NCBI GenBank assembly: GCA_945878865.1
Contig: CAMCUD010000010.1
Coordinates: 62,001 to 126,000 of the forward strand
Direction of reading: 5' to 3'
DNA length: 64,000 nucleotides
Source of the DNA: Bifidobacterium breve
GTDB lineage: Bacteria > Actinomycetota > Thermoleophilia > Solirubrobacterales > Solirubrobacteraceae
The notes under the pieces were generated by a model, which worked only from the letters and a program-made list of their open reading frames with translations, had not been told where the DNA came from and did no database searches. A program made the translations under genes and the position numbers. The first letter of the stretch is position 1, and each line of letters begins with the position of its first letter. Shown here in pieces: positions 7,872 through 15,364 of the stretch.

Positions 7872-9272
7872 ATGACCGAGCAGACCACCGAGACCGACCA
7901 GCACCCGCTGCGGGTGGCCATCGTGGGGTCCGGCCCCTCGGGCTTCTACGCGGCCGGGCACCTGCTTTCCCAGGCCGGGCGGCCGATCGAGGTCGACGTC
8001 TTCGACCGGCTGCCCACGCCGTGGGGGCTCGTGCGCGGCGGCGTCGCCCCGGACCACCCGAAGATCAAGTCGGTCACCCGCGTCTACGAGAAGACGGCCG
8101 CGAAGGAGGGCTTCCGGTTCTTCGGCAACGTCGAAGTCGGCAGCGACGTCAGCCACGACGAGCTCGCGTCCTGGTACGACGCCGTGATCTACGCGTCCGG
8201 CACCTCGGGCGACAAGAAGAGCGGGATCGCCGGCGAGGACCTGCCCGGCAGCCTGTCGGCCACGGAGTTCGTCGGCTGGTACAACGCCCACCCGGACTTC
8301 CGTGACCTCGATCCGGACCTCTCGCCCAAGCGCGCGGTCGTGATCGGCAACGGCAACGTCGCGATCGACTGCGCCCGGATGCTCACGCTCACGCACGACG
8401 AGCTGGCCGTCACCGACATCGCCGACCACGCCCTCGAGCTGCTTGACGCGGCTGGCGTGGAGGAGATCGTCGTCCTGGGGCGCCGAGGCCCCGAGCAGGC
8501 GGCGTTCACGAATCCGGAGCTGCTGGAGCTCGGTGAGCTGGCCGACGCTGACGTCATCGTCGACCCGGCCGATCTCGAGATTCCCGACGAGCTGCGCCAG
8601 GACGACCTCGATGCCACGGCGCGCAAGAACGTCGAGATCCTGCGCGAGTACGCCGAGCGCCAGCCGTCGGGCAAGCGCAAGCGCATCGTCCTGCGGTTCC
8701 TCACCTCGCCGGTCGAGCTGCTCGGCGACGGCAAGGTCGAGCAGGTGCGCCTCGTGCGCAACGAGCTCGTCCGCGACGAGCGCGGCGGCCTGCGGGCGCG
8801 GCCGACCGACCAGGAGGAGCTCATCGAGGCCGGCCTCGTCCTGCGGGCGATCGGCTACACCGGCTTCGCGATCCCCGGCGTCCCGTTCAACGAGGGCACC
8901 GGCCTCATCCCGCACGACGGCGACGGCCGCGTGGTGCACGACGGCGCGCCCGTCCCCGGCCTCTACACGGCCGGCTGGATCAAGCGCGGGCCGTCGGGCG
9001 TCATCGGGACGAACAAGAAGTGCGCGCAGGAGACGGTGGACGCGCTACTTGCCGACTTCGCCGGGAAGGAGAGCACGCCGCCCGTCGACACGGACGACGT
9101 CGCGAAGATCCTCGGCGAGCGCGTCTCCGACCTCGTCGACTACGCCGGATGGGAGCTCATCGACGCCCACGAGAAGGGGCTCGGCGAGCCGCACGGCCGC
9201 CCGCGCGTCAAGCTGACGCTCGTGGACGAGATGGTGCGGATCGCCGCCCAGCAGGAGCCGGCGGCGCGCTGA
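7872..9272 (+). CDS. fprA: Ferredoxin/adrenodoxin-type NADP+ reductase (FprA family)
   Basis: A 466-residue FAD- and NADPH-binding oxidoreductase of the adrenodoxin-reductase/FprA type (mycobacterial FprA is about 456 residues). The N-terminal FAD site is VAIVGSGPSGFYAAGHLL (GxGxxG near residues 19-24), followed by the family hallmark TPWGLVRGGVAPDHPK. The NADP site is VVIGNGNVAIDCAR, near residues 157-170. The C-terminal FAD-contacting segment GLYTAGWIKRGPSGVIGTNK is diagnostic. It passes electrons from NADPH to ferredoxins or cytochrome P450 partners; neither is encoded in the window. The open frame extends to 7686, but ATG 7872, with CGGAG 8 nt upstream, begins just before the FAD motif. 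A perfect hairpin follows the stop. Confidence 0.93.
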   Translation: MTEQTTETDQHPLRVAIVGSGPSGFYAAGHLLSQAGRPIEVDVFDRLPTPWGLVRGGVAPDHPKIKSVTRVYEKTAAKEGFRFFGNVEVGSDVSHDELASWYDAVIYASGTSGDKKSGIAGEDLPGSLSATEFVGWYNAHPDFRDLDPDLSPKRAVVIGNGNVAIDCARMLTLTHDELAVTDIADHALELLDAAGVEEIVVLGRRGPEQAAFTNPELLELGELADADVIVDPADLEIPDELRQDDLDATARKNVEILREYAERQPSGKRKRIVLRFLTSPVELLGDGKVEQVRLVRNELVRDERGGLRARPTDQEELIEAGLVLRAIGYTGFAIPGVPFNEGTGLIPHDGDGRVVHDGAPVPGLYTAGWIKRGPSGVIGTNKKCAQETVDALLADFAGKESTPPVDTDDVAKILGERVSDLVDYAGWELIDAHEKGLGEPHGRPRVKLTLVDEMVRIAAQQEPAAR

Positions 9273-9286
9273 GCACCGCCGGCCCG

Positions 9287-9311
9287 GGCGCTCGCCTACG
9301 AGGCGAGCGCC
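9287..9311. terminator. Bidirectional hairpin between convergent genes
   Basis: GGCGCTCGCCT (9287-9297) and AGGCGAGCGCC (9301-9311) are perfectly complementary, giving an 11-bp GC stem with a 3-nt loop. It starts 15 nt after the fprA stop and includes the last codons of the convergent SHOCT gene. No U-tract follows on either strand, so efficient intrinsic termination is inferred, not proven. Confidence 0.6.
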
Positions 9312-9697
9312 TTCGCCTTGATCTGGTCGAACTCGGCCTGGGTGATCGTGCCGGCGTCGAGCAGCTCCTTGGCGTGCGCGATCTCGGCGGCCGAGCCGCC
9401 GGCCACGTTGCGGATGTAGGCCTCCTGCGCCTGCTGCGCCTGCTTGATGTCCTTCGCGTTGCGCTCGGCCATCCCGTGCCCGTAGGCGATGAGATAGACC
9501 AACACGCCCAAGAACGGGATGAAGATCAGGAACAGGGCCCAGAACGCCTTGAACCATCCATGGTGATCCTGACGGCGGAAGAGGTCCATGAACACGCTGA
9601 TCAGGACCCAGATCCAGGCCACGAACAGGAAGAACATGAGCATGGTCCAGAGGACCTGCAGAAAGGATGGATAGTCGGCCGCAATAGGCAACGGCAT
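9296..9697 (-). CDS. PLDc_N-SHOCT small membrane protein
   Basis: A 133-residue protein. The first 70 residues hold two transmembrane helices (about 13-37 and 47-70) with the intervening Phe/Trp-rich segment typical of the phospholipase D-nuclease N-terminal (PLDc_N) membrane domain. The C-terminus (about 100-133) is a SHOCT domain ending ELLDAGTITQAEFDQIKAKAL. The two-domain arrangement is common in actinobacterial envelope proteins of unknown function. GGAG lies 7 nt before the ATG on the minus strand. It converges with fprA, and its last codons form one arm of a strong hairpin. Confidence 0.85.
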   Translation of the reverse strand: MPLPIAADYPSFLQVLWTMLMFFLFVAWIWVLISVFMDLFRRQDHHGWFKAFWALFLIFIPFLGVLVYLIAYGHGMAERNAKDIKQAQQAQEAYIRNVAGGSAAEIAHAKELLDAGTITQAEFDQIKAKALAS

Positions 9698-9785
9698 GGT
9701 GGAGCTCCAGTCGTGTCGAACGGGTCCCCGGATGCGGGGACCGCGCGGAGGCTACGTCACGGTGCGGCGCGAGGCGTCACCCGCG

Positions 9786-9791
9786 TAGGGT
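9786..9791 (+). promoter_or_regulatory. Candidate -10 element of a leaderless promoter for mhuD
   Basis: The hexamer TAGGGT fits the actinobacterial -10 pattern TAnnnT and ends 7 nt before ATG 9799. Transcription would therefore start at or next to the start codon. No Shine-Dalgarno sequence separates the two. Confidence 0.5.
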
Positions 9792-9798
9792 GAACCGC

Positions 9799-10125
9799 AT
9801 GCCCGTCGTGAAGATCAACGCCATCGAGGTCCCCGAGGGCCGCGGCCCCGCCCTGGAGGAGCGCTTCGCCAAGCGCGCCGGCGAGGTGGAGAACATGCCC
9901 GGCTTCCTCGGCTACGAGCTCCTGCGCCCCGTCGAGGGCGAGACCCGCTACTTCGTCTACACGCGCTGGGAGTCCGAGGAGGACTTCCAGAACTGGATCA
10001 CGAGCCCCGCGTTCAGCAAGGGCCATGCGCAGGCGCGCGCGGGGGAGGGGCCTCCGGTCGCCCACGGCTCGAGCGTCCTGAGCTTCGAGGTCGTCGAGCA
10101 GGTCGTGCCCCAGCCCGCGGGCTGA
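9799..10125 (+). CDS. mhuD: MhuD-type haem-degrading monooxygenase
   Basis: A 108-residue antibiotic-biosynthesis-monooxygenase (ABM) fold protein. It is close to Mycobacterium tuberculosis MhuD as I recall that sequence: the N-terminus MPVVKINAIEVPEG is nearly identical, and the motifs PGFLGYELLRPVEGETRYFV and TRWESEEDFQNW match throughout. Family catalytic positions are kept: Asn7, Trp66, and a histidine (His76) close to MhuD His75 with about one residue inserted before it. MhuD opens haem to iron plus mycobilins without releasing CO. GTG 9790 is a possible upstream start, but ATG 9799 aligns with the family. No haem importer is adjacent. A strong hairpin follows the stop. Confidence 0.9.
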   Translation: MPVVKINAIEVPEGRGPALEERFAKRAGEVENMPGFLGYELLRPVEGETRYFVYTRWESEEDFQNWITSPAFSKGHAQARAGEGPPVAHGSSVLSFEVVEQVVPQPAG

Positions 10126-10135
10126 GGCACGACGA

Positions 10136-10161
10136 CGCGCGCGGGACGACTACCGCGCGCG
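10136..10161. terminator. GC-rich hairpin between mhuD and a convergent small ORF
   Basis: CGCGCGCGG at 10136-10144 pairs perfectly with CCGCGCGCG at 10153-10161 around an 8-nt loop. It begins 11 nt after the mhuD stop and overlaps the end of the convergent small gene. It could end transcripts from both sides; no U-tract is present. Confidence 0.5.
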
Positions 10162-10332
10162 CTGCGGCACGGTCCGGCCGCGCGTCGCGCGCGAGCGGGT
10201 CGTGCGGACCGTGCTGCCCGCGACGCCGCCACGGGCGGGGCCCGACGTCCCGCCGAGCGGGTTGAACACCTTCGTGGGATGCCACAGCCCCGTCGTTCGC
10301 GGACGCGGCGGCAGCTGGGGTGACCAGCTCAT
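10150..10332 (-). CDS. Hypothetical 60-residue basic protein
   Basis: A short reading frame (60 codons) starting MSWSPQLPPRPRTTG and rich in Arg, Pro, Thr and Gly (predicted very basic, disordered). No family was recognised. The case for a real gene is an unusually good ribosome-binding site, AAGGAG 6 nt before the ATG on the minus strand, and a strong hairpin at its 3' end shared with the convergent mhuD gene. The case against is the lack of any recognised domain and the ease with which Arg/Pro-rich frames arise in GC-rich DNA. Confidence 0.45.
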   Translation of the reverse strand: MSWSPQLPPRPRTTGLWHPTKVFNPLGGTSGPARGGVAGSTVRTTRSRATRGRTVPQRAR

Positions 10333-10502
10333 CGTGAGCTCCTTCTGTCTCCTGCGTGACCCGAGGCTGGGACGGCCTCGGCCCACAGGCTGACACACCT
10401 GGACGCACGACCGCCACCTCACGGTTACCCGGCGTGAGGTCGGGGTACGCGTCCGCCGAGGCCGCCCCGCATCCGCGGTGGCGCCGGCGGAGAGGAGCGT
10501 GC

Positions 10503-11723
10503 GTGGCCGAGGTCGCGTTCGAAGGGGTCAGCAAGGTCTACGCAGACGGGACACGCGCGGTCTCGGAGATGGCGCTTGAGGTGCGCGACGGCGAGTTCGT
10601 CGTGCTCGTCGGCCCGTCCGGATGCGGCAAGACCACGGCGCTGCGCATGGTGGCCGGGCTCGAGGAGATCAGCGAGGGGCGGTTGCGCATCGGCGAGCGC
10701 GTCGTCAACCACGTGCCGTCGCGTGACCGCGATATCGCCATGGTCTTCCAGAGCTACGCGCTCTACCCGCACCTCACGGTCTACGACAACATCGCGTTCG
10801 GCCTGAAGCTCAAGAAGGTCGCCAAGGACGAGATCGAGCGCCGCGTCGAGCGCGCCAGCCGGGTGCTCGACCTCGGCGGCCTCCTGGATCGCAAGCCTCG
10901 CGCGCTCTCTGGCGGCCAGCGCCAGCGTGTCGCGATGGGCCGGGCGATCGTGCGCGAGCCGCAGGCCTTCCTCATGGACGAGCCGCTGTCGAACCTCGAC
11001 GCGAAGCTCCGCGTCCAGATGCGGGCCGAGATCAGCCGCCTGCAGGACGATCTCGGCGTCACGACGCTCTACGTCACCCACGACCAGGTCGAGGCGATGA
11101 CGATGGGCGACCGCGTCGCGGTGATGCGCAAGGGCGAGCTGCAGCAGGTCGCGCCGCCGCAGGAGCTCTACGACCGGCCGGTGAACCTGTTCGTCGGCGG
11201 CTTCATCGGGAGCCCGGCGATGAACCTCCTCACGGCCAGGCTCGAGCGCGAGGGCGGCTGGCGCGCGGTGCTCGGCGACGGGGTGGCGCTCACGCTCGAC
11301 GACGAGATGGTGGCCGCCCGGCCGGGCATCGCGGCATACGCGGGCCGCGAGGTCGTCCTGGGGATCCGGCCCGAGGACCTCGAGGATGCGGCGCTCGCCG
11401 ACGGCGCGCCGGAGGACCGCCGGCTGCGCGGCGAGCTGCGCCTGCGCGAGTCCCTGGGGTCCGAGGTCATGGCGCACGTCGCGGTCACGGCGCGTGCGGC
11501 CGAGACCGGGGTGGAACGTGAACTCGGCGAGCACGCCGGCCTCAACGCGATCGGCGGCGACGGATCGGGCACGGCGGTGCTCGTCGGCCGGCTGTCGCCG
11601 CGCACGCAGGCGCGCGAGGGCGAGCAGCTCGAGCTCGTCGTCGACACCCGCGCGCTGCACATCTTCGACCCGCAGTCGGGTCTCGGCATCTACGACGCGA
11701 ACGCAGGAGGAGCAGGCACGTGA
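10503..11723 (+). CDS. Sugar ABC importer ATPase (UgpC/MsmK type)
   Basis: A 406-residue nucleotide-binding subunit of a CUT1-type carbohydrate importer. Walker A GPSGCGKTT is near residues 37-45, the signature LSGGQRQRV near 135, Walker B AFLMDEPLSNLD near 155-165 and the switch histidine in YVTHDQVEAMTMGDR. A TOBE/OB regulatory domain fills residues about 240-400, as in MalK/UgpC. GTG 10503 is preferred because GGAGAGGAG lies 5 nt upstream and the motif-bearing fold begins right after it. The stop overlaps the start of the binding-protein gene by 4 nt (GTGA), so the four genes 10503-15231 form one importer operon. The 5' region shows no obvious regulator binding site. Confidence 0.93.
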   Translation: MAEVAFEGVSKVYADGTRAVSEMALEVRDGEFVVLVGPSGCGKTTALRMVAGLEEISEGRLRIGERVVNHVPSRDRDIAMVFQSYALYPHLTVYDNIAFGLKLKKVAKDEIERRVERASRVLDLGGLLDRKPRALSGGQRQRVAMGRAIVREPQAFLMDEPLSNLDAKLRVQMRAEISRLQDDLGVTTLYVTHDQVEAMTMGDRVAVMRKGELQQVAPPQELYDRPVNLFVGGFIGSPAMNLLTARLEREGGWRAVLGDGVALTLDDEMVAARPGIAAYAGREVVLGIRPEDLEDAALADGAPEDRRLRGELRLRESLGSEVMAHVAVTARAAETGVERELGEHAGLNAIGGDGSGTAVLVGRLSPRTQAREGEQLELVVDTRALHIFDPQSGLGIYDANAGGAGT

Positions 11724-13048
11724 GAGGTCATCGGAGGATCATCACCGCGCTCGGCGCGGTCGTCCTGGCGGCTGGCGTCGTCGCGGGCTGCGGCGACGAC
11801 GACAACGGGAGCTCGGGGGCGTCGACCGCCGCCGAGGGGTCGGACAGCGTCAAGGGGAACGTCGCCGTGGTCGGCGTCTGGACGGGTGACGAGCAGAAGT
11901 CCTTCCAGGCGGTGCTCGACGCCTTCCAGGACCGCTATCCGAACGTCAAGGTCCGCTACACCGCGGCGGGCGACAACACGCCGACGGTGCTCAGCACGGC
12001 CGTGGAGGGCGGCGACCCGCCCGACGTCGCCGCGGTCGCCCAGCCCGGCCTCGTGCGCGACTTCCAGCGCAAGAAGGCGCTCAAGCCCGTCGCGTTCGCG
12101 CAGGACACGCTCAACGCGCAGTACCCGAAGGACATCGTGAGCCTGGGGGAGATCAACGGGCAGCTCTACAGCTACGTCTTCAAGGCCGCGAACAAGTCGA
12201 CCGTCTGGTTCAACGTCCAGGCGTTCTCCGACGCGGGCGTCCAGCCGCCGGAGGACTGGGACGGCTTCCTGGGCAACGCCAAGACGCTGCAGGCATCCGG
12301 CACGCCCGCGTACTCCATCGGCGGCGCCGACGGATGGACGCTCACGGACCTCTTCGAGAACATCTACCTGCGCCAGGCCGGGCCCGAGAAGTACGACCAG
12401 CTGACCGATCACGAGATCCCGTGGACCGACCCGTCGGTCAAGCAGGCGCTCACGACGATGGGCGACGTGCTCGGCGACACGAAGAACATCCGCGGCGGCA
12501 CATCAGGCGCGCTGCAGACGGAGTTCCCGGCGTCCGTCGAGGCCGTGTTCTCCGAGAACCCGAAGGCTGCGCAGGTCATCGAGGGCGACTTCGTCCCGGG
12601 CGTCGTGGCGGAGAGCAACAAGCTGGAGCCCGGCACCGGCTTCGACGTGTTCCCGTTCCCGGCGATCGGCGGCGCGAAGAACGTCGTCGTGGGCGGCGGC
12701 GACTCGATCATCATGTTCAAGGACACGCCGGCCAGCCGCGCCCTCGTCGAGTTCCTGACGACGAAGGAGGCGCACGAGGCGTGGGCCAAGCGCGGCGGGT
12801 TCTCCTCGCCCAACACGGAGGTCGACGCCGGCGTCTACCCGGATGACATCACCCGGAAGACCGCGACCGCGATCGCGGGCGCCGACACCTTCCGGTTCGA
12901 CATGTCGGACCTCGCGCCGGTCGACTTCGGCGGGACGCCCGGCCAGGGCGAGTGGAAGATCCTCCAGGACTTCCTGCAGAACCCGTCCGACGTCAACGGC
13001 ACCGCCAGCAGGCTGGAGACGTCGGCGAAGAAGGCGTACGGCAACTAG
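11720..13048 (+). CDS. Extracellular sugar-binding lipoprotein of the ABC importer
   Basis: A 442-residue substrate-binding protein (SBP family 1). It has a lipoprotein signal peptide: positively charged MRGHRR, a hydrophobic stretch and lipobox VAGC with Cys24 as the predicted acylated residue, followed by a Asp/Ser/Gly-rich linker. The mature part has the usual type I sugar-binder features, including VLDAFQDRYPNVKVRYTAAG and the GGDPPDVAAVAQPGLV segment. A C-terminal segment, FLTTKEAHEAWAKRGGFSSP, is typical of alpha-glucoside-type binders. It would capture a sugar outside the membrane and deliver it to the two permeases encoded next. The GTG start overlaps the ATPase stop. The exact sugar is not predictable from sequence alone. 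Confidence 0.92.
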   Translation: MRGHRRIITALGAVVLAAGVVAGCGDDDNGSSGASTAAEGSDSVKGNVAVVGVWTGDEQKSFQAVLDAFQDRYPNVKVRYTAAGDNTPTVLSTAVEGGDPPDVAAVAQPGLVRDFQRKKALKPVAFAQDTLNAQYPKDIVSLGEINGQLYSYVFKAANKSTVWFNVQAFSDAGVQPPEDWDGFLGNAKTLQASGTPAYSIGGADGWTLTDLFENIYLRQAGPEKYDQLTDHEIPWTDPSVKQALTTMGDVLGDTKNIRGGTSGALQTEFPASVEAVFSENPKAAQVIEGDFVPGVVAESNKLEPGTGFDVFPFPAIGGAKNVVVGGGDSIIMFKDTPASRALVEFLTTKEAHEAWAKRGGFSSPNTEVDAGVYPDDITRKTATAIAGADTFRFDMSDLAPVDFGGTPGQGEWKILQDFLQNPSDVNGTASRLETSAKKAYGN

Positions 13049-13051
13049 GCC

Positions 13052-14392
13052 ATGGCCGTCGCGGGCGCCAGCCCCACCGCAGGCCCCGGGCCGGACGACG
13101 CGCCGTCGTCCGGCCGGGACCGCCTGCGCCGCGCCGCCACGACGGCGGTGTTCCTCGGGCCCGCGCTCGTGCTGCTCGGCGTGTGGGTCGTCTATCCGAC
13201 GGTCCGCACGATCGTGCGCAGCTTCTTCGACCGGGACGGCTCGTCGTTCGTCGGGCTGGACAACTACGAGTCGATCTTCACCACCGACACGCTCGTCACG
13301 GCGCTGCAGAACAACGCGCTGTGGGTCGCGATCGTCCCGGCGTTCATCACGGCGATCGGCCTGATCTTCGCCGTGCTGACCGAGCGGATCCGCTGGCAGG
13401 TCGCGTTCCGCACCGCGGTGTTCATGCCGATGGCGATCTCCCTGTTCGCCGCGGGCGTGATCTGGCGGATCATGCTGGACAAGGACCCCGAGCGGGGCGC
13501 CGTCAATGCGTCGATCTCCGCCGTCCAGGACGCGTTCGGCCCGGCCGGCGTCCTCGAGCGCGCGCAGCCCTCGACGCCGCGACTGCGCGGCAGCACGACG
13601 AGCGGGTTCGTCCTGGCGACGCCCATCCGGGCGGGCGACCACGCCCTGCTGGGCCTCACCGCGATCCCGCCGGCGCAGGTGCCGCCGGACGCGACGCAGG
13701 CCGCGGTGCCGCGCGCCGGGCCGGGGGCCGTGACTGGCGCGGTGTGGCGTGACTTCCGCCCCGGCGGCGGCAGACCGGGTGTGGTCGAGCGCGGCGAGCA
13801 GGGGATCCCGGGGGCGACCGTCGAGCTGCGCGAGGGCGACCGCGTCGTCGCGACGACCACGACGCAGGACGACGGCGGCTTCCGCTTCGAGGACGTCGGC
13901 GGCGGGACCTACCGGGTGGCGATCGCCAAGGAGACCTTTGCCGCGCCGTTCACCGGCGTGTCCTGGCTCGGGCCGAAGCTCATCACGCCGTCAGTGATGT
14001 TCGCCTACATCTGGGTGTGGGCCGGGTTCTCGATGGTGATCATCGCGGCCGGGCTGTCGTCGATCTCCAGGGAGGTGCTCGAGGCCGCGCGCACCGACGG
14101 GGCGACGGAGTGGCAGGTGTTCCGCCGGGTCACCGCGCCCATGCTCGCCCCCGTCCTCAGCGTCGTCTTCATCACGATGATCATCAACGTCCTGAAGGTG
14201 TTCGACATCATCCTGTCGGTGGCGCCCGCGTCGTCACAGGACGACGCGAACGTCATCGCCCTGGCGATGTGGCGCACCTCGTTCGGCGGGGTCAACGACT
14301 TCGGGCTCGGCTCGGCGATCGCGGTGTTCCTGCTGCTGCTCGTGCTGCCGGTCCTCGCCTTGAACATCCGCAGGTTCCGGAGGGAGCAGTGA
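13052..14392 (+). CDS. ABC sugar permease with an extracellular Cna-B-like insertion
   Basis: A 446-residue MalF/AglF-type permease, about 140 residues longer than usual. TM1 is near 30-52, TM2 84-110, TM3 120-142, TM4 314-337, TM5 365-388 and TM6 418-438. The ATPase-contact EAA loop, EAARTDGATEWQVFRRV, lies at 344-360. Between TM3 and TM4, residues about 145-305 are an insertion. It contains a Cna-B/SdrD-like beta-sandwich signature: GIPGATVELREG (251-262), then TTTTQDDGGFRFEDVGGGTY (268-287). The EAA loop must be cytoplasmic, so the insertion should face outside, where it could contact the binding lipoprotein. It starts 3 nt after the binding-protein stop. Its own stop overlaps the next permease start (TGATG). 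Confidence 0.9.
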   Translation: MAVAGASPTAGPGPDDAPSSGRDRLRRAATTAVFLGPALVLLGVWVVYPTVRTIVRSFFDRDGSSFVGLDNYESIFTTDTLVTALQNNALWVAIVPAFITAIGLIFAVLTERIRWQVAFRTAVFMPMAISLFAAGVIWRIMLDKDPERGAVNASISAVQDAFGPAGVLERAQPSTPRLRGSTTSGFVLATPIRAGDHALLGLTAIPPAQVPPDATQAAVPRAGPGAVTGAVWRDFRPGGGRPGVVERGEQGIPGATVELREGDRVVATTTTQDDGGFRFEDVGGGTYRVAIAKETFAAPFTGVSWLGPKLITPSVMFAYIWVWAGFSMVIIAAGLSSISREVLEAARTDGATEWQVFRRVTAPMLAPVLSVVFITMIINVLKVFDIILSVAPASSQDDANVIALAMWRTSFGGVNDFGLGSAIAVFLLLLVLPVLALNIRRFRREQ

Positions 14393-15231
14393 TGGCCGCG
14401 CGCATCGGAGCAGCGACGCGAAGGGCGCCGCTGCAGATCCTCCTTGCCGTCGTGGCGCTGCTGTGGCTCGTGCCGACGATCGGCCTCTTCCTCACGTCGC
14501 TCATGCCGCCCGACCTCATCAGCGCCGAGGGCTGGTGGAAGATCTTCAGCCAGCCGAGCCTCGCGACGTTCGACAACTACCGCGCGGTGTTCGACGACCA
14601 GGACCTCATGACGGCGCTGTGGACGACGGTGCAGATCGCGGTCGGCAACACCGTGCTGCTCGTGCTCGTCAGCGCGATGGCCGGCTATGCGTTCGCCTGG
14701 CTGCCGTTCCCGGGGCGCGACCCGCTGTTCGTCGTCGTCATCGCGCTGCTCGTCGTGCCGTTGCAGACCGCGCTCATCCCGATCTTCTCGCTCTACCAGA
14801 CGACCGGGCTGTTCGACACGGTGCTCGGGCTCGTCCTGTTCCACACGGCGTTCGGCCTGCCCTTCGGGATCTTCCTCATGCGCAACTTCTTCATCGGGAT
14901 CCCCAAGGACCTGCTGGAGTCGGCGCGGATCGACGGGGCCTCGGAGCTGACGATCTTCTTCCGGCTCGTCCTGCCGCTCGGCCTGCCGGCGATCGCGTCA
15001 CTGGCGATCTTCCAGTTCCTGTGGACGTGGAACGACCTGCTCGTCGCGCTGACGTTCGGGCGCGAGACCCAGCCGATCACCGTCGCGGTGTTCACGCAGC
15101 TGCGCCAGTTCGGCGGCAACATCGAGCTCATCGCACCCGCGTCGTTCATCTCGCTGGCGATCCCGCTCGCGGTGTTCTTCGCGTTCCAGCGGTACTTCGC
15201 CCAGGGGCTGCTGGCGGGGTCGGTGAAGTAG
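14392..15231 (+). CDS. ABC sugar permease (MalG/AglG type)
   Basis: A 279-residue second permease of the importer, normal in length, with six predicted transmembrane helices. The EAA motif ESARIDGASELTIFFRLVLP lies in the cytoplasmic loop, followed by TIAS-like hydrophobic helices and a WNDLLVALTF segment typical of MalG-type subunits. The open frame continues upstream, but ATG 14392 overlaps the preceding stop by one nucleotide and has GGAGGGAG just upstream. It pairs with the MalF-type permease, forming the heterodimeric channel energised by the ATPase at the head of the operon. A hairpin follows its stop. Confidence 0.92.
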   Translation: MAARIGAATRRAPLQILLAVVALLWLVPTIGLFLTSLMPPDLISAEGWWKIFSQPSLATFDNYRAVFDDQDLMTALWTTVQIAVGNTVLLVLVSAMAGYAFAWLPFPGRDPLFVVVIALLVVPLQTALIPIFSLYQTTGLFDTVLGLVLFHTAFGLPFGIFLMRNFFIGIPKDLLESARIDGASELTIFFRLVLPLGLPAIASLAIFQFLWTWNDLLVALTFGRETQPITVAVFTQLRQFGGNIELIAPASFISLAIPLAVFFAFQRYFAQGLLAGSVK

Positions 15232-15238
15232 CGCGTTG

Positions 15239-15262
15239 GGGAACCTCCATCGGGAGGTGCCC
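15239..15262 (+). terminator. Possible terminator of the sugar importer operon
   Basis: GGG-A-ACCTCC (15239-15248, one mismatch) can pair with GGAGGT-G-CCC (15253-15262) around the loop ATCG. It begins 8 nt after the last permease stop. No U-tract follows, so termination strength is uncertain. Confidence 0.4.
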
Positions 15263-15364
15263 TGAGCTTGGAGATCCTCCGATGCCGAGGGCGGGCGGCG
15301 CCGCCACGATGCACCGGTCTGCGGACCGGCAGGGGCCGGTCCTGGTTCACGGGAGAGAGGGTCC

